Assembly (NCBI GenBank): GCA_963556195.1
Contig: OY744531.1
Span: forward strand, 54,219,200 to 54,283,199
Direction of reading: 5' to 3'
DNA: 64,000 bases
Source of the DNA: Sepiola atlantica
Lineage: Eukaryota; Mollusca; Cephalopoda; Sepiida; Sepiolidae
In this document: piece by piece, positions 1 to 13,480 of the stretch
Numbering within the stretch: the first letter of the stretch is position 1
Layout of the letters: each line of letters starts with the position of its first letter
Notes under the pieces: generated by a model
What the model was told of the DNA's origin: nothing
Seen by the model: only the letters and a program-made list of their open reading frames with translations
The model's database searches: none
Made by a program: the position numbers and the translations under genes

Positions 1-733
1 AAAAATGCCGACTGTTTACATATAACAATATATGAAAATAGTGACTATATAAATAATAGAACAAATACAATAATACTGGTTATAGGATTATAAGAATATA
101 CAAAAGAATATTGTCTATCAAAATGTAAGAATTTATATGAAAATAAAAACACAAAAGTTATAAATGTAAGAATACATATAATAATGACAATATAAATATA
201 TGAAAATGTGTATGCATATATTGGGATGATTATATCGATATAAAATATTATATTTAGAAATTGATATTTTTTTTTTTATTTTTGAATAAGTTGTTAAACT
301 TTTTTGTCATTAAGCTTTTATATGGAAACTGAAATATAAAATTTCATTGGAACTTGAAGATAAATGATTTTTAAACGTTACAATGTTTCTTTGTGTGGTT
401 TAGGTATATCCGAATATATTGATCATAATAAGTAAACTGTGAAAAAGATATTATAATATGTATATTATGAAAGATATGTTACTATTCAGCTTTTTTGTTG
501 TTTATATGAATAACTTTTAGTTAATAATAGATTAATGATTTCTTTTTAATATTGTTTTATTATTTGCTAATTGAAATGTACAATTTAAATGTTTCATTAA
601 AATTGTAGTTATTTTTGCAACCACTAAAAATTTTACGATGTGGTCACCATTTTGGTTTTTATGTAAATTTAACCGCGAAAATGTAGGCGATTTAGTGTGT
701 TACATTATGATACTACATAATGTATTTGTTTGA

Positions 734-735
<2 letters not shown>
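1..735. other. AT-rich DNA, no feature seen
   Basis: Very AT-rich sequence with frequent stops in all frames. I see no coding segment, RNA gene or terminal repeat. Confidence 0.6.

Positions 736-809
<74 letters not shown>
736..809. repeat. (ATT)n microsatellite
   Basis: Almost perfect ATT/TTA trinucleotide run of about 24 units. Confidence 0.95.
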
Positions 810-1840
810 CTTCTTGAAAATTCAATAATTTATCCTTCAAATATAGTCTCAGCTCGTACTCACAAACTCAAATATGATTTTCGGTTATAGTTTTTGTTTT
901 TGTTTTGTAATATTCCAAGCAGTCCATACGTCGTAGCAGCAATTAATAGCGTTTTAACACAATGCCAAGGGTGTTGTAAACTCTTGTCGTCCACGGAAAA
1001 TCGTCTGAAACCAATGAAAGTGTTCATATATCCGACTATTAAGGGTATTCATGATATCATTTCATTCATAACTTGCAAAAATAAATCACATGGTTAAACA
1101 AGACGATACTGAAGGTAAAACCGCGGAAATATCATTTATTTCCGAAGGTAAAACAGCGGAAATATCATTTATTTCCGAAGGTAAAATCCTCATTTTTTAC
1201 GCTTTCTGTTTTCTATCATTTTTTTTTTTCAGATAACTAATTAAATCAGTTTTTCAACAAATCAATATTACAAATCCAGTCAGTTTTCCATCAAATTAAG
1301 ACTTTAAATATGGAATTAGCAACAACAACAAAAATGGCCTGTAACCAGAGTCACACTGGTCAGAAAAAGTGTGGTTTATGCCGTTTTTTAGGGCCGTATT
1401 TTGTTGCATAAAAAATATAAATAGTTTTTTTCTCTTTTTTTTCTTTAAATGAATTTTCGTTGGTTACCCATCGTGGGGTGGAGTGCAAAGCCGGTGAATT
1501 TAATCGGGTAATGTGTTTCTTGTCTCTTGTAGTCCACAAACGACAACAGGGTAGAATAAAGCTGATTCGACAGGCCATCGATCTTATATATCCAATTAGT
1601 CGTAACCCTCACGCACTCCTTGTCAACGCCATAAGTACACGAAACAAAAACTTGCAGCCATTGGGTGAGAATATGTGCTTGGTGAGTAGGGGTCCTAGCA
1701 AAGCAAAAGAAAACACAAAAAATAAAGAGAATAAATATTGATTGGCAAAGAAGGGGTGGACTGGAATGGAAAAAAAACAAAAATGAATTGAAATAAATGA
1801 CAGTCGAGTAAGTTCTCATCGGACTTCAACGCTCACTACT
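810..1840. other. Unassigned DNA with a short tandem duplication
   Basis: No recognisable gene. At 1111-1176 a 33-bp unit containing GCGGAAATATCATTTATTTCC occurs twice, and a third copy starts at 1177. The two copies differ by a single base (CCGCGG versus CAGCGG). Short open frames at 894-1097 and 1445-1819 match no family I know. Confidence 0.5.
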
Positions 1841-1855
1841 GCCTCTTTCTCTCTT

Positions 1856-1886
<31 letters not shown>

Positions 1887-1954
1887 CGATCTCTATTTCT
1901 CTCTTTCTCACACACACAATATCTATCTATCTATCTCTATCGGTCCTCTCTCTC

Positions 1955-2020
<66 letters not shown>
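1841..2020. repeat. Compound CT/CTAT microsatellite
   Basis: Interrupted CT dinucleotide tract with CTAT blocks and a CA block, ending in a short alternating CG run at about 2008-2020. Confidence 0.9.
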
Positions 2021-2187
2021 TTATCTTGGCACTTTATTGCAGGTTGACAGATCATCGAATCATAAAGAGTGCACTAATAAAATCTTGAACGTTCTCATCC
2101 CGGCGAATACAAACGAAGCCCTTTGTGTATGCAAGCTCTGCTGACTAGGCCATGCTCACATTTTGAAAAGTTGATTTGTATGTTATT

Positions 2188-2190
<3 letters not shown>

Positions 2191-2257
<67 letters not shown>
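2191..2257. repeat. (TA)n microsatellite
   Basis: Perfect TA alternation. Confidence 0.95.
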
Positions 2258-2261
<4 letters not shown>

Positions 2262-2654
2262 TAAACAAGTTCAAATATATTAATAAAATGAAGTTAAAAC
2301 CAATATTTCCCAAAAGTGCTTAATACGAGGTAGAGCTTTATAAATATTTATTATATTAATATTTAAGTCGGAGTACGCAAATGCAATTACGTTTCAGCAC
2401 CCTTGTGCTTCATTGGGGTCAATAATTGATAATCTCACCTTCGACGAAGAACAAAAAACGTAATTACATTTGCGTAATGTGAGTAACACTAAAGTGGTCG
2501 ACCATAGTTGAGGGCAACCCAAAGGTTCCTTTTTCATTAGCTACTACACCGAACTATAGGGGAGTATACCACTCCTTTCCCTGGATAGCTACACTTAAAC
2601 TCAATCCTCACCTTATAATGCTGAGTCTTTAGCAAGGGATGTTAGTTAGGTATG

Positions 2655-2795
2655 TTTATATATTTGTATGTACGGGATTCACTCCTAAACTGATTAACCG
2701 ATCATTATGAATTTTGGAACACAAAGGTACGTGTGAAAAATGGTCGAAGAAAGGGTGGAAACCCTTCATAAAAAATTCATATACCTACGAGTTTT
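2655..2795 (+). repeat. Dispersed repeat family D, copy 1
   Basis: The stretch containing ACTCCTAAACTGATTAACCG and then a gaattttggaacac motif recurs at about 42,245-42,400 in the same orientation. No coding content. The parent element is not visible; two matches establish only that it is dispersed. Confidence 0.6.
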
Positions 2796-2819
2796 GTGAA
2801 ATGTTTTTTATACCACTTT

Positions 2820-3615
2820 ATATTCTGGTGTTGCTTCTCGTTCATCTCCCTCGGATCAGTCGAGGTATGCAGCTGATCTAAAAGTTGGCCTGGTTCAGTT
2901 GTGGATTGAAGTACAAAATGGCTTGTTTCATTTAATCATGTTAAGACTCAGCTCGTGTCTTTAAATCGTAGGCGTGTCTCTTTTCTTCCTGAGATTCTCA
3001 GGGATGGCTCTGCTCTTGGGGAGAACTCGACTCTGAAACTTCTTGGTCTTTCATTCTCATTAAATCTTTCTTAGAGTTCATACATTCCTGCTTCTCATAA
3101 AGTCGGTTCTCTTTATCGCTCCAAACACTTTCTCACACCTGAGGCTATTCTCTATCTCTACAAATCCACAATCAGACCATGTATGGCGTACTGTTGTCAT
3201 ATTTGGGCTGTTAAATCTCTGTCCCATTTGAGGGTCCTTGATAAGGTGCAGAAACGTATCTGTAATTTTATTGGCCCAGCCCTTTCTTCTTTTCTGCACC
3301 CCCTCTCTCTCTCTCTCTCAGGCGTGATGTTGCTAGTCTCAGTCTTTTCTATAAATACTATTATGGTATGTGTTCTTCAGAATTGTCTGATATATTCCCT
3401 GCTTCCTTTGTTCCAGCTTGTTTGACTCGTTGGTCTATTTGTCTCCATTAATTCGCTGTTTTGATACCTTATTGTAATACAACTTCCCATTCCAGTAGCT
3501 TCTTTCCAAGAATCGCAGGCTTGTGGAACTCTTTTCCTGCTGACTGATTTTCTCCTTCCTATAATCTTGGTCTTTTCAAGACTAAGGCCAATAGGCATCT
3601 CCTGTATTTGTGATA
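2820..3615 (+). pseudogene. Jockey/CR1-like LINE, 3' remnant of the reverse transcriptase ORF
   Basis: Joining reading frames gives the end of a non-LTR retrotransposon ORF2. In order it shows a degraded palm motif (RYAADL at about 2863), a thumb segment (LKLLGLSFSL, about 3035), then STIRPCMAYCCHIW (about 3170), VQKRICNFIGPALS, RRDVASLSLFYKYY after a frameshift, and near the end FFPRIAGLWNSFPAD. The frameshift falls in a CT tract (3304-3321) at a Ser-Leu-Ser stretch. The element is 5'-truncated with stops and frameshifts, as expected of a dead target-primed insertion. The same domain order recurs at 19,990-20,785 (minus), 25,055-25,790 and 40,880-41,330. Confidence 0.75.
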
Positions 3616-3659
3616 ACTATATTTTTTCTTGCATCAAGTTCCTTGTCTGTGGCGATTTC

Positions 3660-4020
3660 TATATAAAAAAAATAGGTATTAGACATAAATTAATAAATAT
3701 TTCACAAATTTCAGTTTCTTTGGTAAATTTTAAAGAGTATTTACAATCTCTCATTCGAAAATTCGAATATTTCATCCATAAACATGAGACAACAATTAAG
3801 CAAAATTACCCCAATTTCAATTTCTGCTTAAATTTTAGACATTTTCTAGAATCAAAATTATCTAATAGATTTTGATCGAAATTGGAATAAAGTCTAATAT
3901 GTCTAGAATCGTTATAAGGATTCTAGACATAAGGTTTAGTATCATTATATCTTGATTTTAATCTTCGTAAAACGACATAAAAGTAGTGCAAAACTGTTCT
4001 GTTCGGGAAATTAATTTTAT
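3660..4020 (+). repeat. Dispersed repeat family C, copy 1
   Basis: AT-rich non-coding sequence ending around CATAAGGTTTAGTATCATT, then gattttaatcttcgtaaaacgacataaaagtagtgcaaaactg. It recurs inverted at 17,815-18,245 and direct at 42,470-42,740. No terminal inverted repeats or tail recognised. Confidence 0.65.
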
Positions 4021-5439
4021 CCATCCTGGATCGGGAATTCTTCTAATGTGTATGTCAGATTTATTTTATATTCTAATAACCATGTTTTGTTTTGTTTATA
4101 TTTTTATTTTTATATTTATTTTTTCACATTTTCTAAAAACGCAACATTTCTGTTAGATGTATTTTTTACATTCTGTTTCTTTTGCCGTGAGCCAAACAGT
4201 ATTTTCATGTTAATCGTCTCTGCAACACTACAAAATCATCAGAAAAATCCACAAAGAATCAAAAGTTCTTGGGTTTAAATGTATTGAAAAAAACCTACAC
4301 TATACAGTGGGTCATTTTGGGGCGAAAACAAATAAAAAAAAGAAGAAAAGAGCAAACTCACATGTGGGAAAAGTCACTAGTACGCTATTTTGAATTTTAC
4401 AGTTCAGAGCTATCCTAAAAGTTGTGCAGACATTTATAAATTTTGATTCAGTAATATTCCTTAAAATAGTTAATAAATTCTATCATTTATTTATAAAAAT
4501 TCGAATTCACTTGAGGGTAATTTTTTACTTGCATAAAGTTACATCAATTTGCTTGCAAATGCATATTTAGGTAATTTGAATACGAAACTAAGTGCAGAGC
4601 TGATCTCTTTTAACTTCATCAGTTGTGAGCTTGCTATATATATTCAGTCATCCATTCAAGCATTACTAAGATTGTTATACTTCGGTGTTTCACTTAAGCA
4701 GTAAGTTTCTATTTGATGCGAAACTAAGAGGGGAGTTAGTCCCTTTAAGACGAAAACAGTTTATGGTTACCCAGACATAGTCAAACTGCCAAAAGGAGCT
4801 ATGATATATTTATTATTTTCTATTAAATGGTGCTAATTACCTCATTATAAAGTAGTATGAGGATTCAAAAGTACTCTTAAGGAAATGTATATCTAAAGTT
4901 AATTGTGATTACATTTTATACGTAACTCGTGTTGTGGGGGAAATAACGAGAAGCATCAATACCCTACATTAATTGTATGCCTATATTTATATTGGAGTGG
5001 ATGCATTTTTTATTTATTTATTTTTATTTTATTGTTTATTTTATTTTTTCCTTTATATTACGCATTTGTTTTGCATTATATTTTGAATGATAATTGTGTT
5101 ATTGGTTCTCCTTAAATTATCTTAGTTTTTTAGTTACCATTACTTCACTAATTTCTACAGTTGCAATCTAAAAAATTGTCTGCTTATGTTCTCATGATCT
5201 GGCTCTCTTACAATTTCCTTATCTATAGGTTATGTTTAGGCTAGGTGTAGACTATGTCGCTTTGATTATTTTTGTTGTATGTGATGTGTTTTATATTTAA
5301 ATGTTAAATGTTTTATAGTGGGGCGTTCTGTCATCTACTATTAAGTTTACAGTTTCTATTGGCTACATAATCTTATAATATTCCTATACCTTTGATATTT
5401 TCATATTTATGTTGATGAAAGGGATAGTGCCACAGGTGT
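4021..5439. other. AT-rich DNA, no gene seen
   Basis: No coding segment recognised. A short imperfect duplication (cgaaactaag followed by gagctgatctcttt or gagttagtcccttt) lies at about 4583 and 4719. A T-rich low-complexity block lies at 5005-5070. Confidence 0.5.
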
Positions 5440-5579
5440 CTATATGGGTCTGTAACGGGATAGGACATATGCGATTCCAAGTAGACAGTTATGAACCTGT
5501 CTTTTATTTAATAAATTTTCCTTAGACATAACTATATTGTAAGATTCCAGAATACACAGGTTACATAGAGCGACAAAAT

Positions 5580-7050
<1,471 letters not shown>

Positions 7051-8579
7051 TTACCAAGTGTGTACTTTAAGCGTTCTCACCAAATTATCTGTGACAATCA
7101 CCAAATATCTATCCTGGTACAATTGTAACGTTAGTTGTCTAGTTTGTGGCAATGACCAAGGGTATATCCTTGTACACGGTAACCACTTGTAACGTTGCTC
7201 CATTTTTCCCTTACCAGGTGTCCCGATTTCGCCTCGTGCTCCCCTCACCCGTTCCCAGAGTATTTCGCTGTCGTTAGCTAAGTTCTGGGCGTTGACCCAA
7301 GTGCTCGGTCGGCCCTCCAACACATTTGTGCATGTCTCCCTATCACGCAACCTGTCGGTCATCCTTACGGAGGGGGTGGGGGCCCAAGATACAGCGCCAG
7401 TATGAGTTGACCGTGAGCCTACGAAGATCAATGGTACAATTACCGCGCTCGTACGAATAGAGAGAAAGAAAACATTTAAAATCTCTGGGCGGAATTGAAC
7501 AGCTGGGATTAGAAAAAGAAACCCGAATTTTTTATGGCTTACAAAAGAGAGGATAAAAACGAATTAACTTCTCAAAGTCGATATGAGAATGGCCACGGAG
7601 GGGGGTATTGACAGCTGAACTCTATGAGGGACTTATAGTGTTATAGTGACGGTCGGGTGTTAAATCTCAAATCGGGTCAATTGGTTTTAAGTGATCGTCC
7701 GAGAAAGATGGCCGGTGGTTAATTACCCTGCGGGATAGTCCTGATATCTCTCAGCTGTTGTCGAAATCAGACTCTCTACGGAGGGGTAAAGTATTGCCCC
7801 GAAAAAAAATACTAGTACGAATTGAGTTATGTTTGAGTGACGCGCGGCAAAAATAAACGGTCATAAAAAAGTTTGGTAGCTTTTGACGAAATTGATTTTA
7901 GGGACGCGTGGAGAATGTAGATACAAATCGTTTCTCGGAGTACCAAATTATAATTAGGTAGGGGAGGGGTATGTCCCGATAAAAGCCAAGCAAAGAACAG
8001 CTACAGTCAGAGAAACAGAGACGTCAGTCAGTCAGTTACGAGGATCAGTGACGAAAGGACTCGCTCTGTACTTTCCCCACTGAACCCGACATATAAGTTC
8101 GTGTGTATGTTCTTTTCTCGTCCCGAACTTAGAACAGATTTTCGCTGACAACGATCAAGACGCCCAGAATTATTAGCGCCCGTCGATCTGACTAACACAC
8201 GCAGTTAAACTTTAAGATTATCGAACTAAGAAAACCAAACAGACAAAGAGTTGTTACGAACTTAATTCTTTTCATTCAACTGTTCTGCATGAAATGACCC
8301 TTCTCTTCACAGCGAGACAAGGTTGCTGACCCAACCCAGTTGATTGCATACTGATCTAAATAAACACAACGTGGGAGTGAGTAGTCGCTGGACCAGGCGT
8401 TTCAGCATCAGCACACTTCATCAGAACGGCAACTTTTCCCGAGCAGTACCGGGTGACCAACCGAACCCGGTACGGCCGAACTGGTGACTTCACTAAAACT
8501 GGATGACAGGGGGTACAAATAAATGCATCAATTAGGATGGTCTGTATGGTCATGCTAATTGCATGTATAAGGCCCTACG
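7051..8579. other. GC-richer block, possible LTR-retrotransposon remains
   Basis: Less AT-rich than its surroundings and without tandem repeats. It carries LTR-like features, such as a TATA-like tataag at about 8092, but I could not find paired ends. It lies beside a gag remnant on the minus strand, so it may be leader or LTR of that element. On the minus strand at 8400-8424 there is a CTGATGA...GAAAC arrangement resembling a hammerhead core; without flanking stems this is weak. Confidence 0.25.
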
Positions 8580-9108
8580 AGGAAAGCGAGGACTGATCAT
8601 TCCTTTACCCGTTCCTTTCTATCAGCATTTGTCTGGTTGTTAGCAGATTTCCTAATAGCCTCGACAGTAGTCCGCTCATTAGCGTACTGCCTTACGCGCG
8701 GCTCGCAGATTTCGGTTCAAGTTAGCCTTGGATTCTCTCCATACATAGCTCCTATAAATTTGGACGTCAGTCTCGTTGCCCCTCGTAGGCCAATAGGAGT
8801 ATCTCCCTATCCATCATTTCATAAATCAATCTCTTTTTCTGAATGGCCGCCAGCCATTCCTGAAGTTCCTTGGGCTCCCCTTTGTATGTGGTGACCTTGA
8901 CCCCCCTCTTACCAAGTGCCTGATCCCTCTTTGGATCTCTTCTAGACAACCTGTAAAAAGCACTGATTAATGGCTTCATACTATTATGTACCCGTGCTGG
9001 GACCAATATTACAACTAGTTTTCTTTCATATTTTACGGTTTTGTTTTGTTTTTTACTTTTTCTATCGTCTATAGAGAAAATTCCTTCAGGGAACCGGATA
9101 TGTTCCAC
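8580..9108 (-). pseudogene. LTR-retrotransposon gag (capsid) remnant
   Basis: The minus-strand frame at 9108-8767 contains YKGEPKELQEWLAAIQKK and then DREILLLAYEG, a pattern typical of Ty3/Gypsy-like Gag capsid N-terminal helices. After a one-base frameshift the reading continues as IGAMYGENPRLT, a stop, TEICE and YANERTTVEAIRK, which fits the rest of the capsid. Gag would package element RNA in cytoplasmic particles. No protease, RT or integrase is seen downstream (toward 8000), so this is an isolated fragment with one frameshift and at least one stop. The exact clade is undetermined. Confidence 0.55.
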
Positions 9109-9345
9109 GTCGCCCCGACGTCATGTTCTGCACGATGGGTGCTAAAAAAAAAAAAAAAGAATTGACAAGCGTTTCCGGAAAACGACAACCTCTCTACAAA
9201 GTGAGGTGAAAATTAAATCAGCGATGACATATTTACGTTAGCATGCCGCCAAAAAAGAACATCGTGTCTGTTCGGTGGGGTTTGACAATGATGAAAAGCC
9301 GTACATAGACCCTTATTTCTTATGTTTACTTTCTTGTACGCCGAA

Positions 9346-9746
9346 TTGTTAGAATCGCCGACTGTCAACAAAACAGACGAGTTTCGATCTCGGCTCGAAG
9401 CGCTTGCATATCTAGTCACAGTGAGTAGCTGTGATATAGCGAAATAGTCTGTATGTGGATGACTACATATCCCCCCCCACTTCATCGATTGATTATTGTC
9501 GTAAGTAAAATCGCCAACCACCATTAGCGATAATGCAAAGCTCTTCGTAAAAACGAATAGAGAACTTTGACAATGTTTATATAAACATTGAGATTTCGCT
9601 TACTCGTGATTCATATCTGCTGTACAAATGGTTAGAATCGCTGACTGTCAATGAAACAGCCAAGTTTCGAACCGGACTCGAAGCGCTTGCATGTCTAATC
9701 ATACTGAGAAGCTGTGATACAACGAAATAGTCTGTCTGTCAATGAC
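9346..9746. repeat. Direct pair of ~120-bp repeat units
   Basis: The sequence from ttagaatcgccgactgtcaa through gcgaaatagtctgt at 9346-9465 recurs at 9626-9746 with scattered substitutions, in the same orientation. A segment resembling a tRNA T-arm (TTTCGAACCGG, 9664) suggests a possible SINE origin, but no convincing A box was found. Confidence 0.6.
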
Positions 9747-9755
9747 ATATATATA

Positions 9756-9895
<140 letters not shown>

Positions 9896-10030
9896 ACGTG
9901 ACTGACGAAAGCTTACGGTAGGATGAGCCCGAAAGCGTGGTATCATGTTTAATATGTTCTGATCTTCTGTATCACAATTAATAAAAAAAAATATTATGTT
10001 GGATTTCTTTCTACCAAACCAAAGATTATA

Positions 10031-10354
10031 TATACATATGAAAATGAAAAGGTAAACCCAAAAGTATTTTATATGTTCATCGACGTTTCATTTATTCTGT
10101 CAAGAGACTTTTTCAAGATGGCTAACGTAAAGAAATACATAGAAGTATAAATACGAAAGACGTAGCAAGCAAACACTTCTAGTTTATTATTTCACTTTCA
10201 TTCATTCAACTTCGTGGGAGCACTACGTATTTCTGATTTAACTTCTATGTATTTATTTACACCAGCCATCTTGAAAAAGTCTTTTAACAGAAAAGACGAA
10301 ACGTCGACGAACACATAAACAATTTTCGATTTACCCTTTTCATTTTAAGTATAT
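10031..10354. mobile_element. Fold-back (inverted-repeat) element
   Basis: The arm at 10,031-10,146 matches the reverse complement of 10,241-10,354 over about 115 bp (shared core GACTTTTTCAAGATGGCT, then aaatacatagaagt). A 94-bp spacer separates the arms. There are no ORFs. A diverged single arm lies at about 48,030-48,120, so this is a dispersed family. A tail-to-tail SINE pair is an alternative to a MITE. Confidence 0.7.
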
Positions 10355-10389
10355 CGGATTATTCATTCCATAACTATCATCTACATATA

Positions 10390-11629
10390 CGAGGCCTGTC
10401 TAAAACGTATCGAACCGTTATTTTTTTCTGTGCAAAAATAGAGACGATGGGGCGGCGCCACTCTATACAATGAAGTAACACCTTCATACGCATGTGTGAA
10501 TGTTATCACCGCCTTCTTGTGTGTTAGTCGCTGCCTGTCGGTCGCTGAGTGAGGTGCTATACAACGTGTTCGTCGGATTAACGATTCTCTCAAGATGACT
10601 GAGCGTGTTGAGCAAAGATTCTGCATCAAATTTTGTGAAAAGCTTGGTGATTCTCAAAGCAAAACAATTCGTAAGATTCAGCAGGTGTTTGGAGTAGTTC
10701 AACCAATTCAAAAAGGGCCGCACATCCGCGGAGAGTGACCAACGTTTTGACAGGCCCTCAAACTGCTCGGAGTGCAGCTGTTGTTGAGAGGGTGTGAAAT
10801 TTGGTGATGGAAGATTGTCGTTCAACCGTGCGGGAGATGGCCCAAGAGATCGGAGTGAGTAAAAATTTGTGCCCAAGTTGTTGTCGCAAGAACAAAAGGA
10901 CCTCCGTTTTCAAGTTGCACAGGACCTTCTGGAAACCGCCAACACTTATCTTGGGTTTCTGAACACCGTGATAACTGGAGATGAGTCATTGGTGTACGGG
11001 TACGACCCAGAAACAAAATGACAGTCGTCGCAATAGAAGCATCCCGAGTCTCCAAAGCCAAAAAAATGTGCGACAGGTGCGAAGCAAAATCAAGTTGATG
11101 TTTACTGTCTTATCGTGGAATTGTGCATCACGAATACGCACCGAAAGGACAAACAGTGAAAAATGAGTACTATCAAGATGTTCTCCGGTGTCTCCGTGAC
11201 GCAGTTCGGTGCAAAAGACCAGGCATGTGGACAGCGAAAAACTGGCAACTGCATCACGACAACGCCTCCGCGCATTTATCCCAATTGATCCAACATTTCT
11301 TGGCCAAACATGGAATTCCAGTCGTTCGCCAACCTCCCTACTCTCCAGACATAGCTCCTTGCGACTTCTCGTTGTTTTGAAAAGTGAATACGCCACTGAA
11401 AGGTTCCCGTTTTGAAACTAGAGAAGAGATGATTCGGAACGCGACGGCGGGGATGAACACCATTCCAAAAGAAGACTTCCAGGGGGGGGGGGGTCGGCAG
11501 TGGATAGATCGGTGGGCAAATGTGTGCAAGCATAAGGGGCCTACCTTGAGGGAGATTAGGGACCCAACCCCGTCAGGTATTTTAAATATTTTTCTGGCCT
11601 AAAGTTGGATACTTTTTAGACAGGCCTCG
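10390..11629 (+). mobile_element. mariner transposon, complete ends, dead transposase
   Basis: Terminal inverted repeats of about 26 bp begin CGAGGCCTGTCTAAAA at both ends (10,390 and, inverted, 11,629). The element is flanked by TA dinucleotides at 10,388-10,389 and 11,630-11,631, the target duplication of Tc1/mariner elements. The length of 1,240 bp is normal for mariner. Ends and target duplication are well preserved while the gene is broken. Confidence 0.9.
10595..11545 (+). pseudogene. mariner transposase pseudogene (DD34D)
   Basis: Would encode the DNA-cutting transposase that binds the element's ends. The chosen start is the ATG at 10,595 (MTERVEQRFCIKFCEKLGDS), which meets a stop after about 47 codons. 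Recognisable later segments in shifting frames are VREMAQEIGVS (helix-turn-helix, about 10,830), ITGDES (first catalytic Asp, about 10,975), LHHDNASAHLS (second Asp, about 11,257), and PPYSPDIAPCDFSLF (third Asp, about 11,365). Thirty-four residues separate the second and third Asp, the mariner DD34D spacing. The C-terminal part continues as SRFETREEMIRNATAGMN and WIDRWANV. There are several stops and frameshifts, and a ten-base G run (11,486-11,495) sits inside the C-terminal region. Confidence 0.85.
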
Positions 11630-11739
11630 TATACATAATACGAACATTATCTTCTCATTTGACCGCTAACTATGTTTATGTTATTAGACCTACGAACATG
11701 AAATTTGATAGAATGTGTCTTTAATAGCCAATGAAATCC

Positions 11740-12235
11740 TGCACATGGTGATGATCGTACTAATGGTGGCAGCGGTAGTGCTGGTGGTACTTTGAAGCTG
11801 GTGCTGGTGGTACTGACAATGGTTTTTCATAAGAACAAACGCCAGTGAACCGTAACGAATGTATTTTACTTACTGAAGAGCTCTTATAGGAACGATAATT
11901 CGAGCTGTATATGTAATCGTGGCACTTGTTGCGTTTGTAGTGTATGGATGTTAGTGTTTGCTTGTGGTAGTGGGTGTAATGGTTGAAGGTGATAATCGTG
12001 GTGGTGATGACCGTCACGGTAGTCCTAGTGGTAGCACTAGTGGTAATAGTGAGGTTAGTGGTGGTCGTAGTAGAATGAGTAGTAGCGATAGAATTATTGG
12101 TTGTGGTTGTAGTAGATCTAGTTGAGATGGAATTTGTGCCGGCGGTAGCCGTACTGGTAATGACAGTGGTCGAACTGGCGGTTGTGATAATTTGGGCGAT
12201 GGCTCTAGTGGCGAGTGTTATTCTGTGATATTGTT
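11740..12235 (+). repeat. Cryptically simple GGT/GTA-rich region
   Basis: The strand is strongly G/T-biased with scrambled GGT, AGT and GTG triplets and little perfect periodicity, consistent with an old, diverged trinucleotide array. No coding interpretation. Confidence 0.6.
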
Positions 12236-12672
12236 AGTGTAAAAAACTAAAGAAAGGAAATAATAAGAAAACATTGTTTTTAAAGCAACGGCTTGGTACA
12301 ATGGAAAATTAATCGGAAAAATGATCAAGTCAAAATTGTTAAGGATAATAAAAAGAAAACTTTGAAACAATGTCCGAAAGAATTGGCTGTGATCAAGAAT
12401 CTCGTTATTGCTTGAGTGTCACACAAATGTTATGATTTGGGGTATCGGTAATTGTTGGCCTATAATAATAGCCTGATAACACCATAATATATAACTAAGC
12501 TATTTGATGAAAATTGCCTTTGTTTGAATTTTTTTATTTTCATTTCTTTTGTAGCTGTCATTTTTGGGGTGGTTGTTTGTAATGGCTATGTCAACTTTTC
12601 AGGTTCTTCCGCTCAGAAAACATTTAACGATAAAGCAAAACAAAGACTGTATTTCCAAAAATGACAAGGGTT

Positions 12673-12676
<4 letters not shown>
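12236..12676. other. No feature seen
   Basis: AT-rich; no gene, terminal repeat or RNA recognised. Confidence 0.5.
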
Positions 12677-12752
<76 letters not shown>

Positions 12753-12810
12753 CTCTCGCTCTCTCTCTCTATCTATCTATATCTATCTCTCTCTGTGCGT
12801 GCGTGCGTGC
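12677..12810. repeat. CT/CTAT microsatellite with GTGC end
   Basis: CT run with CTAT blocks, ending in a few GTGC units. Confidence 0.9.
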
Positions 12811-12924
12811 GTCCATATGTGTGTGTCTTTTTCCATGAAAGTTGATTATTACGGTAGCAACTTCTGGTAAATTATTAAAAACAATAATTAATGCACTTAC
12901 CGACGCGCGCACAGATACACATAT

Positions 12925-13480
12925 TAGTGATGGGGCGATTCCAATATTTTCCCGATTCCGATACAATTCTATAATCATCTAATCGCTTAAAAAAGTAGAA
13001 TGTCATTTTTATGTGGTGGGGGTTATTTAGCGGAGAGGCTTCATCTATTTTTAAATGTTAATATAATTTTCGTTTTAATTTGACAAACTTCTTTGTTTTC
13101 CCTTTACGTATTGTATCCAAGATTTTGATAAACTCATTGTGAGATTTTCATCTACATTTTTCACTTGTGCCATTTTTTCCTATTTATGTACTCGTGACAT
13201 TTTACCGGGCGATTATTTCGCTACAATTTTTACCTAAAGTCGTTATTATGTTCTATAAATTTTAGTTTTATTGGAAGTTTAAAATAAATAAATATTTATC
13301 ATGTTATCTTAAATACCAGCAATAGAAAATTAATTTTAAACAAAGAACAACAACAAAAAATTAAGAATCGTTTTTGGAATCAGAAATTAATATCAAAATG
13401 TTCCGATTCCGATACCGATTCCGATACCCAAAAAAGTTCCGATTTTTCTGATTTCTGATTCCGAATAATTGTCCCAACAC
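12925..13480. mobile_element. hAT-type MITE copy 1, split by a hAT insertion
   Basis: Begins TAGTGATGGGGCGATT. Its other end, read inverted, is TAGTGTTGGGACAATTATTC; the last two bases of that end (TA) now lie at 16,734-16,735, beyond the inserted hAT. Subterminal regions carry GATTCCGAT-type repeats. Flanks 12,917-12,924 (acacatat) and 16,736-16,743 (acatatac) agree at 6 of 8 positions, compatible with an aged 8-bp target duplication. Compared with copy 2 it carries extra sequence at about 12,975-13,190 that resembles an arm of the fold-back element at 24.4-25.0 kb. No coding capacity. Confidence 0.75.

Noticed and set aside
10590..11602. Functional mariner transposase
   Set aside because: An early stop after about 47 codons and several later frameshifts and stops.
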